DNA of 48,302 bases. Source: Chloroflexota bacterium (GTDB lineage Bacteria > Chloroflexota > Dehalococcoidia > Lucifugimonadales > UBA2985). Positions within the stretch are counted from its first letter, which is position 1; each line of letters begins with the position of its first letter. The notes beneath the pieces were generated by a model. The model was not told where the DNA came from. It ran no database searches and was given only the letters and a program-made list of their open reading frames with translations. Position numbers and translations under genes: made by a program. Location: positions 1 through 48,302 of the forward strand of contig JAQBZZ010000007.1 of assembly GCA_027622595.1 (NCBI GenBank). Reading direction: 5' to 3'. Of this stretch, positions 36,486 through 45,920 are shown one piece after another.

Positions 36486-37496
36486 ATGGAAAATACAAAA
36501 AACACAAAAAGGATTCTGGTGGTAGGGGAGTTGGCGGACGGGAATGTGGTTGGCATCATCGGCGAGTTGCTTGGAGTGGGTCGCAGGCTGGCCGACGCCC
36601 TTGGCGGCGAGCTTTCGACCGTGTTTTTGGGCAGCAGCATTATAGAGACCGCCAAACAAGCCTTTGCGCAGGGTGCGGATAGTGTCTACGCTGTCGATGA
36701 CACGGTTCTTGAGGACTACCAACCCGAACTCTATGCCAGCGTAATTGAGAAGGTGTGTAAAGACCTGGCCCCAAGCGTGTTGCTTCTCGGAGCTACTCCC
36801 ATTGGGCGCGACCTGGCTCCAAGGCTGTCGTGGAGGTTGAAGAGCGGTCTGGCGTCGGACTGCGTGGAGCTTAGCATCGACCCTGAGACCAGCGCTTTGA
36901 TTGCGACGCGGCCTGTGTACGGTGGCAAGGCTCTGGCCGAGGTGGACTGCGGGACAACACTGCCCGCTATGGCCACCGTGAGGCCGAAGTCCCAGGCGGC
37001 CCTGCCTCCCGATCCAGCGCGGACGGGCGATGTCGTGTTGCTGAATGTGTATGCTGACCCCGCTGTTGCCAAGACCAGGGTGGTCAGCAAAACTACAGCG
37101 GAGGTCAAGGGGATACGGCTGGAAGACGCCCGAATTGTGGTGGGCGGAGGAAGGGGCATGGGAAGCGCCGAGAACTGGAAAGTCCTGGAGGCCCTGGCGG
37201 AGGACCTTGGGGGGGCGGTGGGGGCCACTAGGGGTGCATGCGATGAGGGGTATTGTGATACAGTGTTTCAGCTAGGCATCTCTTCCAAGAGAGTGGCGCC
37301 GGAGTTGTATCTCGCTGTCGGCATCTCCGGTGCGAGTCAACACATGACGGGCGTGTCCTTCTCAAAGCACATCGCCTGCATAAACAGGGACGCCAGTGCC
37401 CCTATTTTCAGTGAGGCTGAATTTGGAGTCGTAGGAAATTGGGAGGATGTTCTTCCTGCTTTTCACAGGAAGGTCAAAGAACTCCTGTCCGGGTAG
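36486..37496 (+). CDS. etfA: Electron transfer flavoprotein subunit alpha
   Basis: FAD-carrying ETF subunit, 336 residues. N-terminal domain RILVVGELADGN; C-terminal FAD domain with VVGGGRGMGS, GATRGACDEGY, QLGISSKRVAPELYLAVGISGASQHMTGVSFSKHIACINRDASAPIFSEAEFGVVGN, all in order. ATG start. Paired with etfB. Confidence 0.96.
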   Translation: MENTKNTKRILVVGELADGNVVGIIGELLGVGRRLADALGGELSTVFLGSSIIETAKQAFAQGADSVYAVDDTVLEDYQPELYASVIEKVCKDLAPSVLLLGATPIGRDLAPRLSWRLKSGLASDCVELSIDPETSALIATRPVYGGKALAEVDCGTTLPAMATVRPKSQAALPPDPARTGDVVLLNVYADPAVAKTRVVSKTTAEVKGIRLEDARIVVGGGRGMGSAENWKVLEALAEDLGGAVGATRGACDEGYCDTVFQLGISSKRVAPELYLAVGISGASQHMTGVSFSKHIACINRDASAPIFSEAEFGVVGNWEDVLPAFHRKVKELLSG

Positions 37497-37607
37497 CTTC
37501 TTTTGAAATAAGGCTTCGAGGCGGATGTAATCGGGGAGTCAGTCGATGGATGGTGGTCGACAGTTAAGCAATGGTGAGCAAGCATAGCTCGTGAGGTGAC
37601 ATCGAAT

Positions 37608-38045
37608 ATGGACGGCGATTTTCGCATAGACCTGGAAGAAGTGCTCAGGAACATAGACAGTGCGGAGGTCATATCTATCTATTTCCCCCTACTGCGTAAG
37701 ACCATCCTTATTGATACCCGCTTCACTGAGGAAGACCCGCCTATGGTGAAGATTGTGCCAATGGCATCGTCTGTCGATGAGCGAAACCGCGCTCTGAGGA
37801 GATTGCGACCACATTTTCCCAAACCAAAGTCAATTACGGTTGTCCCGTGGCCCAAGTACGTGGAGAGCCTGGTGCAACTTGGAGTCTGGCGGAAAGTGCT
37901 GGAGCGGTTCGTCTACTCCGGACACAAAGAGGCGGTACAGGAGTGCAATCTGGTGCTGGAAGATATGTATGGCCTGGAACTGGACGAGCTTTCCGCGGTA
38001 ATCAAAGGGGACAACTACCATACCATGTGGGCCAGGTCCCGGTAA
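37608..38045 (+). CDS. Conserved-looking hypothetical protein after etfA
   Basis: 145 residues from ATG 37608, which has GAGGTGA eight bases before; the track's GTG 37596 overlaps that site. Soluble, charged, with SVDERNRALRRLRPHFPKPKSITVVPWPKYVESL and a helical C-terminal half. No cysteine cluster or known motif. It lies downstream of the ETF genes and ahead of the rpsU promoter. I do not know the family. Confidence 0.75.
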   Translation: MDGDFRIDLEEVLRNIDSAEVISIYFPLLRKTILIDTRFTEEDPPMVKIVPMASSVDERNRALRRLRPHFPKPKSITVVPWPKYVESLVQLGVWRKVLERFVYSGHKEAVQECNLVLEDMYGLELDELSAVIKGDNYHTMWARSR

Positions 38046-38063
38046 GTCGTCTATGACATCGCC

Positions 38064-38093
38064 TTGACACTACCTGGCTGGTGTCTATATAAT
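38064..38093 (+). promoter_or_regulatory. Consensus promoter for rpsU-yqeY
   Basis: TTGACA at 38064-38069, 18-base spacer, TATAAT at 38088-38093: both boxes perfect. It predicts a leader of about 100 nt before the TTG start of rpsU. Confidence 0.85.
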
Positions 38094-38198
38094 CAGCATC
38101 CCAAGAGGGTGTCAACATAGCTGGCATCCCGTAGCTGGTATCCGGGAAAGCAGGCCCTGTTTCTGGGTCTCTTACTTTGCAGAGAAAGGGGTGAGCGT

Positions 38199-38420
38199 TT
38201 GTCCCAGGTGGTCGTGAGAGAGGGCGAGACCTTTGACAGCCTCTTGAGGCGTTTCAACAAGAGGGTGCAGATGGATGGTATCCTTTCGGAAGCGCGGCGG
38301 CGGGCACACTTCGAGAAGCCCAGCGTGCAGCGTAAGAGGAAGGCTGCGGCCAAGCGGCGCAAGAGCACTCGTACTACCAGCACCATAGGTACAGGCCCCG
38401 GCACCAACGCGCGGCGGTAG
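38199..38420 (+). CDS. rpsU: Small ribosomal subunit protein S21
   Basis: 73 residues, start TTG with AAGGGGTGAGCG. Typical S21: [43 protein letters not shown], followed by a Thr-rich tail. It binds 16S rRNA near the anti-Shine-Dalgarno. yqeY follows after 17 bp, a very common pairing. Confidence 0.95.
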   Translation: MSQVVVREGETFDSLLRRFNKRVQMDGILSEARRRAHFEKPSVQRKRKAAAKRRKSTRTTSTIGTGPGTNARR

Positions 38421-38437
38421 GGGGATACGGTTCTTTT

Positions 38438-38890
38438 ATGGGGTTGAAAGAGCGTCTCGATGAGGACCTGAAGAAGGCCATAAGAGAGCAGGATGTGTTG
38501 CACCGGGCTGTGTTGCGTACAATCCGCTCGGAAGTGCACAACGAAGAGATAGCCACTCAAAAATCCCTTGACGATGACGATGCGATAATCGGCGTCATAT
38601 CCAGGCTGGCAAGGCAACGCCGTGAGAGCATCTACGAGTTCCGCAAGGGGCATCGGGAGGACCTGGTCGAACGAGAGGAAGCGGACCTTGCTGTCCTTCT
38701 GGAGTATCTTCCTCCACAGCTAACCCTGGAGGAGCTCACAGCCTTGGCCCAGGGAATTATTCAAGAGGTGGGAGCGCAGGGGCCTGGGGACAAGGGTAAA
38801 GTGATGGGGAAGCTGATGCCACAGGTAAAGGGAAAGACAGAGGGAGCGTCGGTCAACGAGGTTGTGACCAAGCTTTTGGAATCGCTTTAG
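38438..38890 (+). CDS. GatB/YqeY domain protein
   Basis: 150 residues, ATG start. All-helical YqeY family: LDEDLKKAIREQD..HRAVLRTIRSEVHNEEI, LARQRRESIYEFRKGHREDLVEREEADLAVLLEYLPPQL and KVMGKLMPQVKGKTEGASVNEVV. The domain is shared with the C-terminal part of GatB and is thought to bind tRNA. Second gene of the rpsU transcript, ended by an intrinsic terminator. Confidence 0.95.
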   Translation: MGLKERLDEDLKKAIREQDVLHRAVLRTIRSEVHNEEIATQKSLDDDDAIIGVISRLARQRRESIYEFRKGHREDLVEREEADLAVLLEYLPPQLTLEELTALAQGIIQEVGAQGPGDKGKVMGKLMPQVKGKTEGASVNEVVTKLLESL

Positions 38891-38928
38891 AGATTGACCA
38901 TTTTTCATCGGCGGACATGTTGATAGTA

Positions 38929-38962
38929 AGCACCTTATGTAATTTAAGGTGCTCTTCTTTTT
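38929..38962 (+). terminator. Intrinsic terminator after yqeY
   Basis: AGCACCTTA - TGTAATT - TAAGGTGCT followed by CTTCTTTTT. Nine-base perfect stem and a T-rich tail, 16 bp before the purQ start; it separates rpsU-yqeY from the purine genes or acts as an attenuator for them. Confidence 0.9.
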
Positions 38963-38978
38963 CCCAAAGAGGCAGAGA

Positions 38979-39671
38979 ATGAGATTCGGCATCGTTGTTT
39001 TCCCCGGCACATGGAGCGATGGTGACTGTTATCACGTGGTCAAATCTGTGTTGGGGCAGGATGCGCGGTATGTGTGGCACAAAGACAGGGACGTGTCCGG
39101 CCTGGACTGCCTGATTCTTCCCGGCGGCTTTTCCTACGGCGACTATCTCAGGACAGGCGCCATCGCCCGCTTCTCCCCGGTGATGGATGAGGTGGAGCGT
39201 TTTGCCGATAGGGGCGGTCTTGTCATCGGCATCTGCAACGGCTTCCAGATACTCTGCGAGGCTGGTTTGCTGCCCGGCGTGCTGACGCGAAACGATCACG
39301 TACAGTTTCGATGCCAGTGGGTCGACCTGCGGGTGGAAAATCCCAGTACCCAGTTTACGTCTGAGTGCCGGCAGGGGCAGGTGCTGAGCATACCCATCTC
39401 CCACGGAGAGGGCAACTACTACGCCGACCCTGACACCCTGGCATCTCTCAATGCAAATGGTCAGGTAGTGTTCAGGTACTGTAATCCCCAGGGAGAAACA
39501 ACCACGGATGCCAACCCCAACGGCTCGTTGGAGAATATCGCGGGCATTATCAACGAGCGGGGCAACGTGCTGGGTATGATGCCCCATCCGGAGCGGTGCT
39601 GCGAGGAGGCCCTGGGCGGTACAGACGGACGCTTCATCTTCGAGTCTATTTTGCAAATGGTTGCGGTGTGA
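38979..39671 (+). CDS. purQ: Phosphoribosylformylglycinamidine synthase, glutaminase subunit PurQ
   Basis: 230 residues from ATG 38979 (the track's 38949 start lies in the terminator). Class I amidotransferase that supplies ammonia to Pur[32 protein letters not shown], the catalytic Cys in GICNGFQIL, and C-terminal [15 protein letters not shown] with the His and Glu of the triad. A methyltransferase gene lies between it and purL; purS is not seen. Confidence 0.96.
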   Translation: MRFGIVVFPGTWSDGDCYHVVKSVLGQDARYVWHKDRDVSGLDCLILPGGFSYGDYLRTGAIARFSPVMDEVERFADRGGLVIGICNGFQILCEAGLLPGVLTRNDHVQFRCQWVDLRVENPSTQFTSECRQGQVLSIPISHGEGNYYADPDTLASLNANGQVVFRYCNPQGETTTDANPNGSLENIAGIINERGNVLGMMPHPERCCEEALGGTDGRFIFESILQMVAV

Positions 39672-39720
39672 TTCCTGTAGTGAACACACTAATGGTAGCA
39701 CTGTAAGGAGGTTTGCTTAG

Positions 39721-40515
39721 ATGAGACGGTTTCACCTGTTCGAGCTAGAGGACAAGAGCTGGCTCCCCAAGCAGATTCGCGATGCGGGGACGGATCTGGT
39801 CCACTTCATGTGGCAGATAGGAAATGCCCATAAGCCCATAGTCCCTAGGCTCAGGGAGGTTCTGGTCAAAACCGGAGCCCAGGAGATTATAGACCTTGGC
39901 TCTGGGGGTGGTGGTCCTGTCGTTGCCATATACGAAGAGCTTGTCAGGTCAGGGTGTGCCGTCCGCGTCACCCTCACCGATAAATTCCCCAACATCCCCG
40001 CGTTCAAGTATGCCAGGGAGCGCTCTAACGGCGGAGTGGATTTCCTGGAGGAACCCGTTGACGCCACGGCAGTGCCGCCTCATCTGTCTGGGCTTATGAC
40101 CATGTTCGCCTCGCTTCACCACTTCCGGCCGGAGATGGTGCGGGGCATTCTACGGGATGCGGTGGAGCAAGGACGTTCCATAGCGGTGTTCGACCTCAGC
40201 GCTAGAAGGCCTCCTCCCTTGTCGATGATGCTGTTGGCGAACCCTATTGGCGTCCTGTTGGTGACGCCCTTGCTGTGGCCCTTTCGCTGGAGCCGCCTTT
40301 TCTGGACCTACGTCATCCCGGTTGTCCCTCTTTACGTCGCCTGGGACGCCTTCGTTTCAGGGCTTAGGCTGTACTCTATTCAGGAGCTCCAGGAGTTGGT
40401 AGAGGGGCTTCAAGCTGACAATTACACCTGGGAGATCGAACGGGAGCGCTTTGGGGGTTCCATTACCTGTCTCATAGGCTGTCCGCTGGAAGCTCTCACA
40501 GAAAGATCTGTATGA
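39721..40515 (+). CDS. SAM-dependent methyltransferase-like protein between purQ and purL
   Basis: 264 residues, ATG with TAAGGAGGTTTGCTTAG upstream. SAM-binding motif IIDLGSGGGGPVVAIYE (more Gly than usual), the next acidic strand end VTLTDKFP, and MFASLHHFRPEMV as motif IV-V. A hydrophobic stretch of about 40 residues (MMLLANPIGVLLVTPLLWPFRWSRLFWTYVIPVVPLYVAW) suggests membrane contact. The substrate is unknown. It begins 49 bp after purQ and ends 3 bp before purL, so it is inside the purine operon. Confidence 0.8.
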   Translation: MRRFHLFELEDKSWLPKQIRDAGTDLVHFMWQIGNAHKPIVPRLREVLVKTGAQEIIDLGSGGGGPVVAIYEELVRSGCAVRVTLTDKFPNIPAFKYARERSNGGVDFLEEPVDATAVPPHLSGLMTMFASLHHFRPEMVRGILRDAVEQGRSIAVFDLSARRPPPLSMMLLANPIGVLLVTPLLWPFRWSRLFWTYVIPVVPLYVAWDAFVSGLRLYSIQELQELVEGLQADNYTWEIERERFGGSITCLIGCPLEALTERSV

Positions 40516-40518
40516 AAC

Positions 40519-42726
40519 ATGCCAGTATCCAAAGAAACCCTTGATGAAATAGCCCTCTCACGGGCGGAGTACGAAGCCATAGTCGAGCGCCTTGGCCGTG
40601 AACCCAACTCGCTTGAATTGGGGATGTTCGGCTCAATGTGGAGCGAGCACTGCGGCTACAAGCACTCCAAGCTGCTCCTAAAGAGGCTTCCGTCCAAGAG
40701 TCCTCGTATGCTGGTGACGCCGGGAGCCGAGAATGCCGGGGTCGTTGACATCGGGGACGGGCTGGCCATCGTCATGAAGATTGAATCCCACAACCACCCT
40801 TCGGCGGTGGAGCCTTTTCAGGGCGCGGCCACGGGAGTCGGCGGGATAGTACGCGACATATTCGCCATGGGGGCAAGGCCCATAGCCCTTCTCAACTCCC
40901 TCCGCTTCGGTCCACTGGACGAGGCGCAAAACCGCAACCTCTTTGGTGGTGTGGTGCGTGGAATCTCCTGGTACGGCAACTGCATCGGTGTCCCGGACGT
41001 CGGTGGAGAGGTGTCGTTTTCGAGTTCCTATTCGAACAACCCGCTGATTAACGCAATGTGCGTCGGTCTGGTCGAGAAGGACCGCATGGTACGGGCAAGC
41101 GCGTCCGGTAAAGGCAACCTTCTGATTCTCGTTGGCGCCGATACGGGACGTGATGGTATCCACGGCGCGTCGGGGTTGGCCTCACGCACCTTTGAAGAAG
41201 AGAGGGAAATGCGTCCCACGGTGCAGGTTGGCAACCCCTTTATGGAGAAGGTGCTGATAGAGGCGTGCCTGGAGGCGCTGGACACTGGACACATACTCGC
41301 CATGCAGGACCTTGGGGCCGCGGGGCTTACAAGCACCATCGTGGAGTCCGTCGCCCGGAGCGGGTCAGGAGCGATAATAAACATTGGACGAGCACCCCGC
41401 CGTGAGGAGGGGATGACACCCTATGAGGTTATGCTCTCCGAATCGCAGGAGAGGATGCTTGTGGTGGTGAGTGGCGAGAACGAGGAAGCCGTACGACAGG
41501 TGTTCGACAAGTGGGACCTTGAGAGTACAGTTATCGGCGAAGTCACCGAGGATGGCCTTGTGAGCATCTATGATGGCGACAGCCTGGTGGCATCTCTTCC
41601 CGTGGACGTCCTCACCGACCCGCCTCTATACAGCCTTCAGGGAGTGATGCCGGCCTACATGGAGGAGACGCGCAGCTTCGACCTGCAAGCCCTGCCCCTT
41701 CCAACCGAAAAGCCGGAATCCATACTGCTTCGTCTGCTCTCCTTTCCGGACATTGCCGACAAGGAGTGGATATTCCGGCAGTACGACCATCAGGTGCAGA
41801 CCAATACGTTGCAGGCCCCTGGTGGAGACGCCGCTGTGCTCAGGATCAAGGGCACCGGCAAGGGCATAGCTCTGACCACCGATGGCAATGGCCGCTACTG
41901 CTATCTGGACCCGTTTGTCGGCGCGGCCATTGCGGTGGCCGAGGCCTGTCGAAACCTGGCCTGTGTCGGTGCCGAACCCCTTGCGCTCACCGACTGCCTG
42001 AATTTTGGGAATCCTGAGCGCCCTGATGTGTACTACCAGCTGGAGCAGTGCGTCGACGGAATTGCCAGTGCCTGTGAGGCACTGGGCGTGCCCGTGATAA
42101 GCGGCAACGTGAGCCTGTACAACGAGACCAGGGGAGTGGCAATATGGCCCACCCCTGTACTGGGGGCGCTCGGTCTTCTGGAAGATGCCGAGAAACGGTG
42201 TACCACTGCCTTCAAGGACGAGGGTGACGTGGTTGTTCTTCTGGGAGCCGCAGAAGTATCGGATGATGCACAGTCCCTTGCAGGGAGTGTGTTTCTTGAA
42301 GTGGTGCATGAGAAAGTGGCGGGTGTCCCATCCATCGACCTTGAGTTGGAGGTCAAGGTTCAATGCCTCTGCCGCAGAGCCATCGAGGATGGGCTGCTCC
42401 GCTCGGCCCATGATTGTGCCGACGGCGGACTGGCGGTGTCTCTGGCGGAGTCGTGCGTTGCAGGTGGCATCGGCTTCGTGGGTTCTCTCCCATTGGGAGG
42501 ACGATGGGACGCGGCGCTGTTCGGCGAGGCCCAGTCCCGTATAGTGGTGTCAGTGGCCCCAGATGGCCTGCCAGTGTTGGAGAAGCTGGCATTGGAGCAG
42601 GGTGTGCCCTTGGTGCAGCTTGGTTCGGTTGGTGGCGCGATTTTTTCCATACCTCAATTGATGAGCCTACCCGTGGATGAGTTGGGGGCCGCGTGGAAGG
42701 GCGGGCTGAAGAAGGCGCTGGATTAA
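40519..42726 (+). CDS. purL: Phosphoribosylformylglycinamidine synthase subunit PurL (small type)
   Basis: 735 residues, ATG. Makes FGAM from FGAR with ATP and ammonia. [59 protein letters not shown] (here GVPDVGGEV), [13 protein letters not shown], and the second half [21 protein letters not shown] and [15 protein letters not shown]. This is the small form, which in other bacteria needs both PurQ and PurS. Translation is coupled to the methyltransferase (3 bp). Confidence 0.97.
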   Translation: MPVSKETLDEIALSRAEYEAIVERLGREPNSLELGMFGSMWSEHCGYKHSKLLLKRLPSKSPRMLVTPGAENAGVVDIGDGLAIVMKIESHNHPSAVEPFQGAATGVGGIVRDIFAMGARPIALLNSLRFGPLDEAQNRNLFGGVVRGISWYGNCIGVPDVGGEVSFSSSYSNNPLINAMCVGLVEKDRMVRASASGKGNLLILVGADTGRDGIHGASGLASRTFEEEREMRPTVQVGNPFMEKVLIEACLEALDTGHILAMQDLGAAGLTSTIVESVARSGSGAIINIGRAPRREEGMTPYEVMLSESQERMLVVVSGENEEAVRQVFDKWDLESTVIGEVTEDGLVSIYDGDSLVASLPVDVLTDPPLYSLQGVMPAYMEETRSFDLQALPLPTEKPESILLRLLSFPDIADKEWIFRQYDHQVQTNTLQAPGGDAAVLRIKGTGKGIALTTDGNGRYCYLDPFVGAAIAVAEACRNLACVGAEPLALTDCLNFGNPERPDVYYQLEQCVDGIASACEALGVPVISGNVSLYNETRGVAIWPTPVLGALGLLEDAEKRCTTAFKDEGDVVVLLGAAEVSDDAQSLAGSVFLEVVHEKVAGVPSIDLELEVKVQCLCRRAIEDGLLRSAHDCADGGLAVSLAESCVAGGIGFVGSLPLGGRWDAALFGEAQSRIVVSVAPDGLPVLEKLALEQGVPLVQLGSVGGAIFSIPQLMSLPVDELGAAWKGGLKKALD

Positions 42727-42941
42727 TCCCGTCTGTTTTTCAGGATGTCTGTCCTGTGGCTCTGGATATTTCGTGTGGGCGCTGCTCAGAGCAGCCTAGC
42801 ACAAAAGTACTATCCCGGAAGCATCTGCTTAACCTGTCTCTTAACCCCGCTGTGCTAAACTACTACGGTACAATTCATTGGGCCAAGAGAAAGCTGCCGC
42901 GGTTGTGTTACAAGCGTGGTGCCAAGGGAGTGCCGAGATAG

Positions 42942-44855
42942 ATGATCTGGCTAAGACGGTTTCTCATTCTACCCATGGGGCTGGTGTTTGTTGTACTCTT
43001 CGTTCTCACACTGGTCATCTTCCGGCTCAGCGAGACATTCCTGGAGCCTGAGTTCTATAAGGACGAGCTGGCAAAGGCTGGCATCTATAATTTTGCCCTC
43101 GTTGACTTACCCACATCAGGCATAGAGGAGCTTCGTAGCAAGGCCCCAGACTTCTTCTCTGAGACCCTGACGGAAAACCCCCTTGATACCACCGGGCTAA
43201 CCGCTGATGATATCGTTTCTTCTTTTGGAAAAATCTTGCCACCAGCCTGGGTCCAAGAGCAGGTGGAGCAGGTCATCGACCAGGCTGGCGGTTACATTAC
43301 CGGTGAGAGCGACAGTTTTGAGATAAATGTAACGGCCGCGGAGCGCGTGACCGCGACCACCGAGGAGGTGAAGACGTTGGTCCGCAAGGCCCTGCTCCAC
43401 GACCTCCTCTTCGACGAGTTTGTGACCCCGGAGATAGACAAAGCTCTGTCGGAAGAAGGAACGCTGCCCTTCAACGTATCTCTTACCGGCGAGGACTTGG
43501 TTGCCGCTGTGCAGAGGGTTGCGCCCGAAGACTGGGTCAAAGATCAGGTGGATCATGCCCTGGACGAGGTGACGGCCTACATGGTGGGCGACCAGGATAC
43601 CTTTGAGATAAAAGTCCTGCTTGCCGAACGCGCCGATATAGCCCTGGATGAGATTAAGATACTCCTCATGAAGGCCAACTTCTTTGAGCTTCTGTTCGAC
43701 GAGGTGGTGGACCCCATGCTGGAGGGGAGCCTGTCCCAGTTTACCGAGCTGCCATTCGGGGTGGGTATAACCCAGCAGGAGATTTCATCGGCGCTGCGGG
43801 AGCTGGTGCCTCCATCCTGGTTGCAGGAGCAGGTGCTTGGCGTCATTGATGAGGCCGGGCCCTACCTCGTCGGCAGGACGGACAGTTTCCAGGCAGTGAT
43901 TCCCTTGGCGGACCGCAGAGAGGTTGCACTGACCATCATTGCTGACCTGGCCGAGTCCAAACTGAATGCGTTGATCGAGGGACTGCCCGAATGCGGTATC
44001 GGCCAACTGCCATTCCAGGGTCTTCTTCCCTCTCTGGACGAGTTGCCACAGTGTATTCCTGCGGGGTTTGATGCTCAGACATTGATGGACATACTGGACA
44101 TAGATTTCACAGGCGGGGTCGGCGAGATGATTGGAAGTCAGATTCCGGACGAGGTGGTATACACCGAGACCGACCTGCGCCAGGCCATCGGGGGAGACCC
44201 TGCCTCAAGTAATCTGGATGTCCTGGACAACATGAGAGAGATCATAGGCCAGGGCTGGAGCTACACCGAGGTTGATCTCCGCGAAGACCTTGGTCAGGAC
44301 TCAACCAACGTATTGGACGATGTACGTGCTGCCCTGAGCGACGGCTGGACGTATTCGGATGTGGACTTCCGAGAGAACCTGGCTGATGCCGAAGGTGGAG
44401 CGTTCTTGGAGAACTTTGACACGTTTAGGGAGCAGCTCGCCAGGGCTCGGAACCTGCGGTTCCTGGTCTATATTCTATGGGCGGTTCTACTGGCACTCAT
44501 CGGTGTTCTTGGTGGGAGACACTGGGGGAGTAAAATTGCCTGGGCGGCGGCAACCCTGGCTATCTCTTCAATCATAGTGTTCATTGCCTCCGGCCCGGTG
44601 TACAACTTCATTGGGCAGAGCAAGATAGATGATTTGCGAGTTGACCTGGTGCAGGACATGGAGAGCCCCACACAACTGCTGGCAGTGGAGAAGGGCCTTG
44701 ACGTAGTCCAGATGGTGGCAGACGACTTTCTGGGCGGGATTGAGCGTTCCAGCCTGACGCTGCTGGTCATTGCCCTGGTGGCCTTTGTGGCGGCGCTCGC
44801 CTGGCCAAAGTACGTCAGGCGGACCAGTCCGGCTGAGGAGGCAGAGACTAACTAG
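42942..44855 (+). CDS. Membrane protein with two sets of three internal repeats
   Basis: 637 residues. An N-terminal membrane helix (LPMGLVFVVLFVLTLVIF) is followed by three tandem repeats of about 95 residues (about 85-370), each with P..W(V/L)..QV...(I/L)DE(A/V)..Y..G..D(S/T)F, then AER/ADR and LLFDE. Next come three shorter repeats of about 32 residues (about 405-505) starting Y(T/S)..D(L/F)R..(L/I). The C-terminus has three hydrophobic helices (VYILWAVLLALIGVLGG; AAATLAISSIIVFIASGPVY; LTLLVIALVAFVAALAW). The middle is acidic and would lie outside the cell. I do not recognise it. It may act as a surface sensor or scaffold. It stands alone between purL and a convergent MBL gene. Confidence 0.8.
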   Translation: MIWLRRFLILPMGLVFVVLFVLTLVIFRLSETFLEPEFYKDELAKAGIYNFALVDLPTSGIEELRSKAPDFFSETLTENPLDTTGLTADDIVSSFGKILPPAWVQEQVEQVIDQAGGYITGESDSFEINVTAAERVTATTEEVKTLVRKALLHDLLFDEFVTPEIDKALSEEGTLPFNVSLTGEDLVAAVQRVAPEDWVKDQVDHALDEVTAYMVGDQDTFEIKVLLAERADIALDEIKILLMKANFFELLFDEVVDPMLEGSLSQFTELPFGVGITQQEISSALRELVPPSWLQEQVLGVIDEAGPYLVGRTDSFQAVIPLADRREVALTIIADLAESKLNALIEGLPECGIGQLPFQGLLPSLDELPQCIPAGFDAQTLMDILDIDFTGGVGEMIGSQIPDEVVYTETDLRQAIGGDPASSNLDVLDNMREIIGQGWSYTEVDLREDLGQDSTNVLDDVRAALSDGWTYSDVDFRENLADAEGGAFLENFDTFREQLARARNLRFLVYILWAVLLALIGVLGGRHWGSKIAWAAATLAISSIIVFIASGPVYNFIGQSKIDDLRVDLVQDMESPTQLLAVEKGLDVVQMVADDFLGGIERSSLTLLVIALVAFVAALAWPKYVRRTSPAEEAETN

Positions 44856-44894
44856 AGTCCTTGCCCTGTGGGATACTGGCAGACGTCTGTCATC

Positions 44895-45722
44895 CTACGA
44901 CCTTCCGCCTTCCCAGTTACCGGGACGTCGTGTCCTGGCTCGCCAACGCCTGAGGGTGCTCCAGTTCTTGAGGGCAATCCGCCATGTGGGCAGGTCGTAT
45001 GGTCGGTCTGTGAGGCCGCGCACCTTGTCCATCACGTTCTCCGTCAGGGGAGGGCCGTGACCGAAGCACGCCATGTCTGCCTCCAAATCACGTAATGCGT
45101 GAAGCGAGACATCCAACTGGCGGCGCTTGGAGCGGTCCCACATCAGTGGGCGGCTCAAGCGGTCGATGTTGTTGAGAGCGGAGTCTCCCAGAAAGAGCAC
45201 CTGTGGGCCTGTCAGCAGCGGACTGATGCTTCCTGGTGTGTGGCCCGGGGAGTGGATGATCCGCAGCCCCTCCAGGCACGGGATAACGTCGCCGTCCTCC
45301 ACTATCTCATGCACGGGGGTGTCCGGGAATTGCCTCACCACTCTGGGACGAGGCCTTCCTCCCCCTCCGGCTATTCGTTGTGCCCAACGGTACCAGTAAG
45401 GCGGGGGTTCGCTCTCTTCGCCCTTTCGGAGCAGCAGCGTGCCATCCAGCCCCGGCTCCGTCTCGGCCTTGTGGGCGACGATCCGTGCGCCCGTCAACTC
45501 GTGGAGTTCGGCGGCGCTGCCGGAATGGTCGAAGTGGAAGTGGGTTACGACGATCCAGCGCAGGTCGCTGGGGCTTCGTCCAATCTTCTTAATGTAGGAT
45601 ACAATGGCCTCTCCATTTCCAGGGAGACCGGTGTCAACCACCGCCATCTGCTCGTCGGCCAGCAGCACTACGTTGCTACCGGAGGTGTCTTCCACGCGGT
45701 GAACTTTGGGAGCTATTTCCAT
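44895..45722 (-). CDS. Metallo-beta-lactamase-fold hydrolase (paralogue)
   Basis: 275 residues. VVDTGLPGNG, the metal motif THFHFDHSG, HSPGHTPGSI, the bridging Asp in LFLGDSALNN and the last His in CFGHGPP. Begins MEIAPKVHRVE like the hydrolase at 16424; the two share length, spacing and GNG..IVSYI..IGR, so they derive from one ancestor. A Gly/Arg-rich loop (RIAGGGGRPRPR) is extra. The substrate is unknown. ATG start. Confidence 0.88.
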   Translation of the reverse strand: MEIAPKVHRVEDTSGSNVVLLADEQMAVVDTGLPGNGEAIVSYIKKIGRSPSDLRWIVVTHFHFDHSGSAAELHELTGARIVAHKAETEPGLDGTLLLRKGEESEPPPYWYRWAQRIAGGGGRPRPRVVRQFPDTPVHEIVEDGDVIPCLEGLRIIHSPGHTPGSISPLLTGPQVLFLGDSALNNIDRLSRPLMWDRSKRRQLDVSLHALRDLEADMACFGHGPPLTENVMDKVRGLTDRPYDLPTWRIALKNWSTLRRWRARTRRPGNWEGGRS

Positions 45723-45872
45723 GATGAAGTGTTCTTTCCTTTACGTCTTCAGGATGAAGCAATGGCTGTTTAGAAATGATATGAGATTGTATGCCGGGCT
45801 GTCAGACGATGTCTAGCGCTTCTTTCTCTGGCAAATCAGAATATCTAATGGCGTAACCCAGGCTTCAACTGA

Positions 45873-45910
45873 TCCTGAGCTTTGTCGAAGGACATGAACG
45901 GGAGTTCATG
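45873..45910. repeat. Short repeat-family fragment with a palindrome
   Basis: CCTGAGCTTTGTCGAAGGA next to CATGAAC-GGGA-GTTCATG. This resembles the GAGCTTGTCGAAGGAC elements seen between genes of many bacteria. It lies in the 198-bp gap between the MBL and MmgE/PrpD genes. Confidence 0.5.
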
Positions 45911-45920
45911 TGTTGTTCTG

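Noticed and set aside
42693-42941. 82-residue ORF overlapping the purL end
   Set aside because: It overlaps purL out of frame, lacks a ribosome binding site and has no motif.
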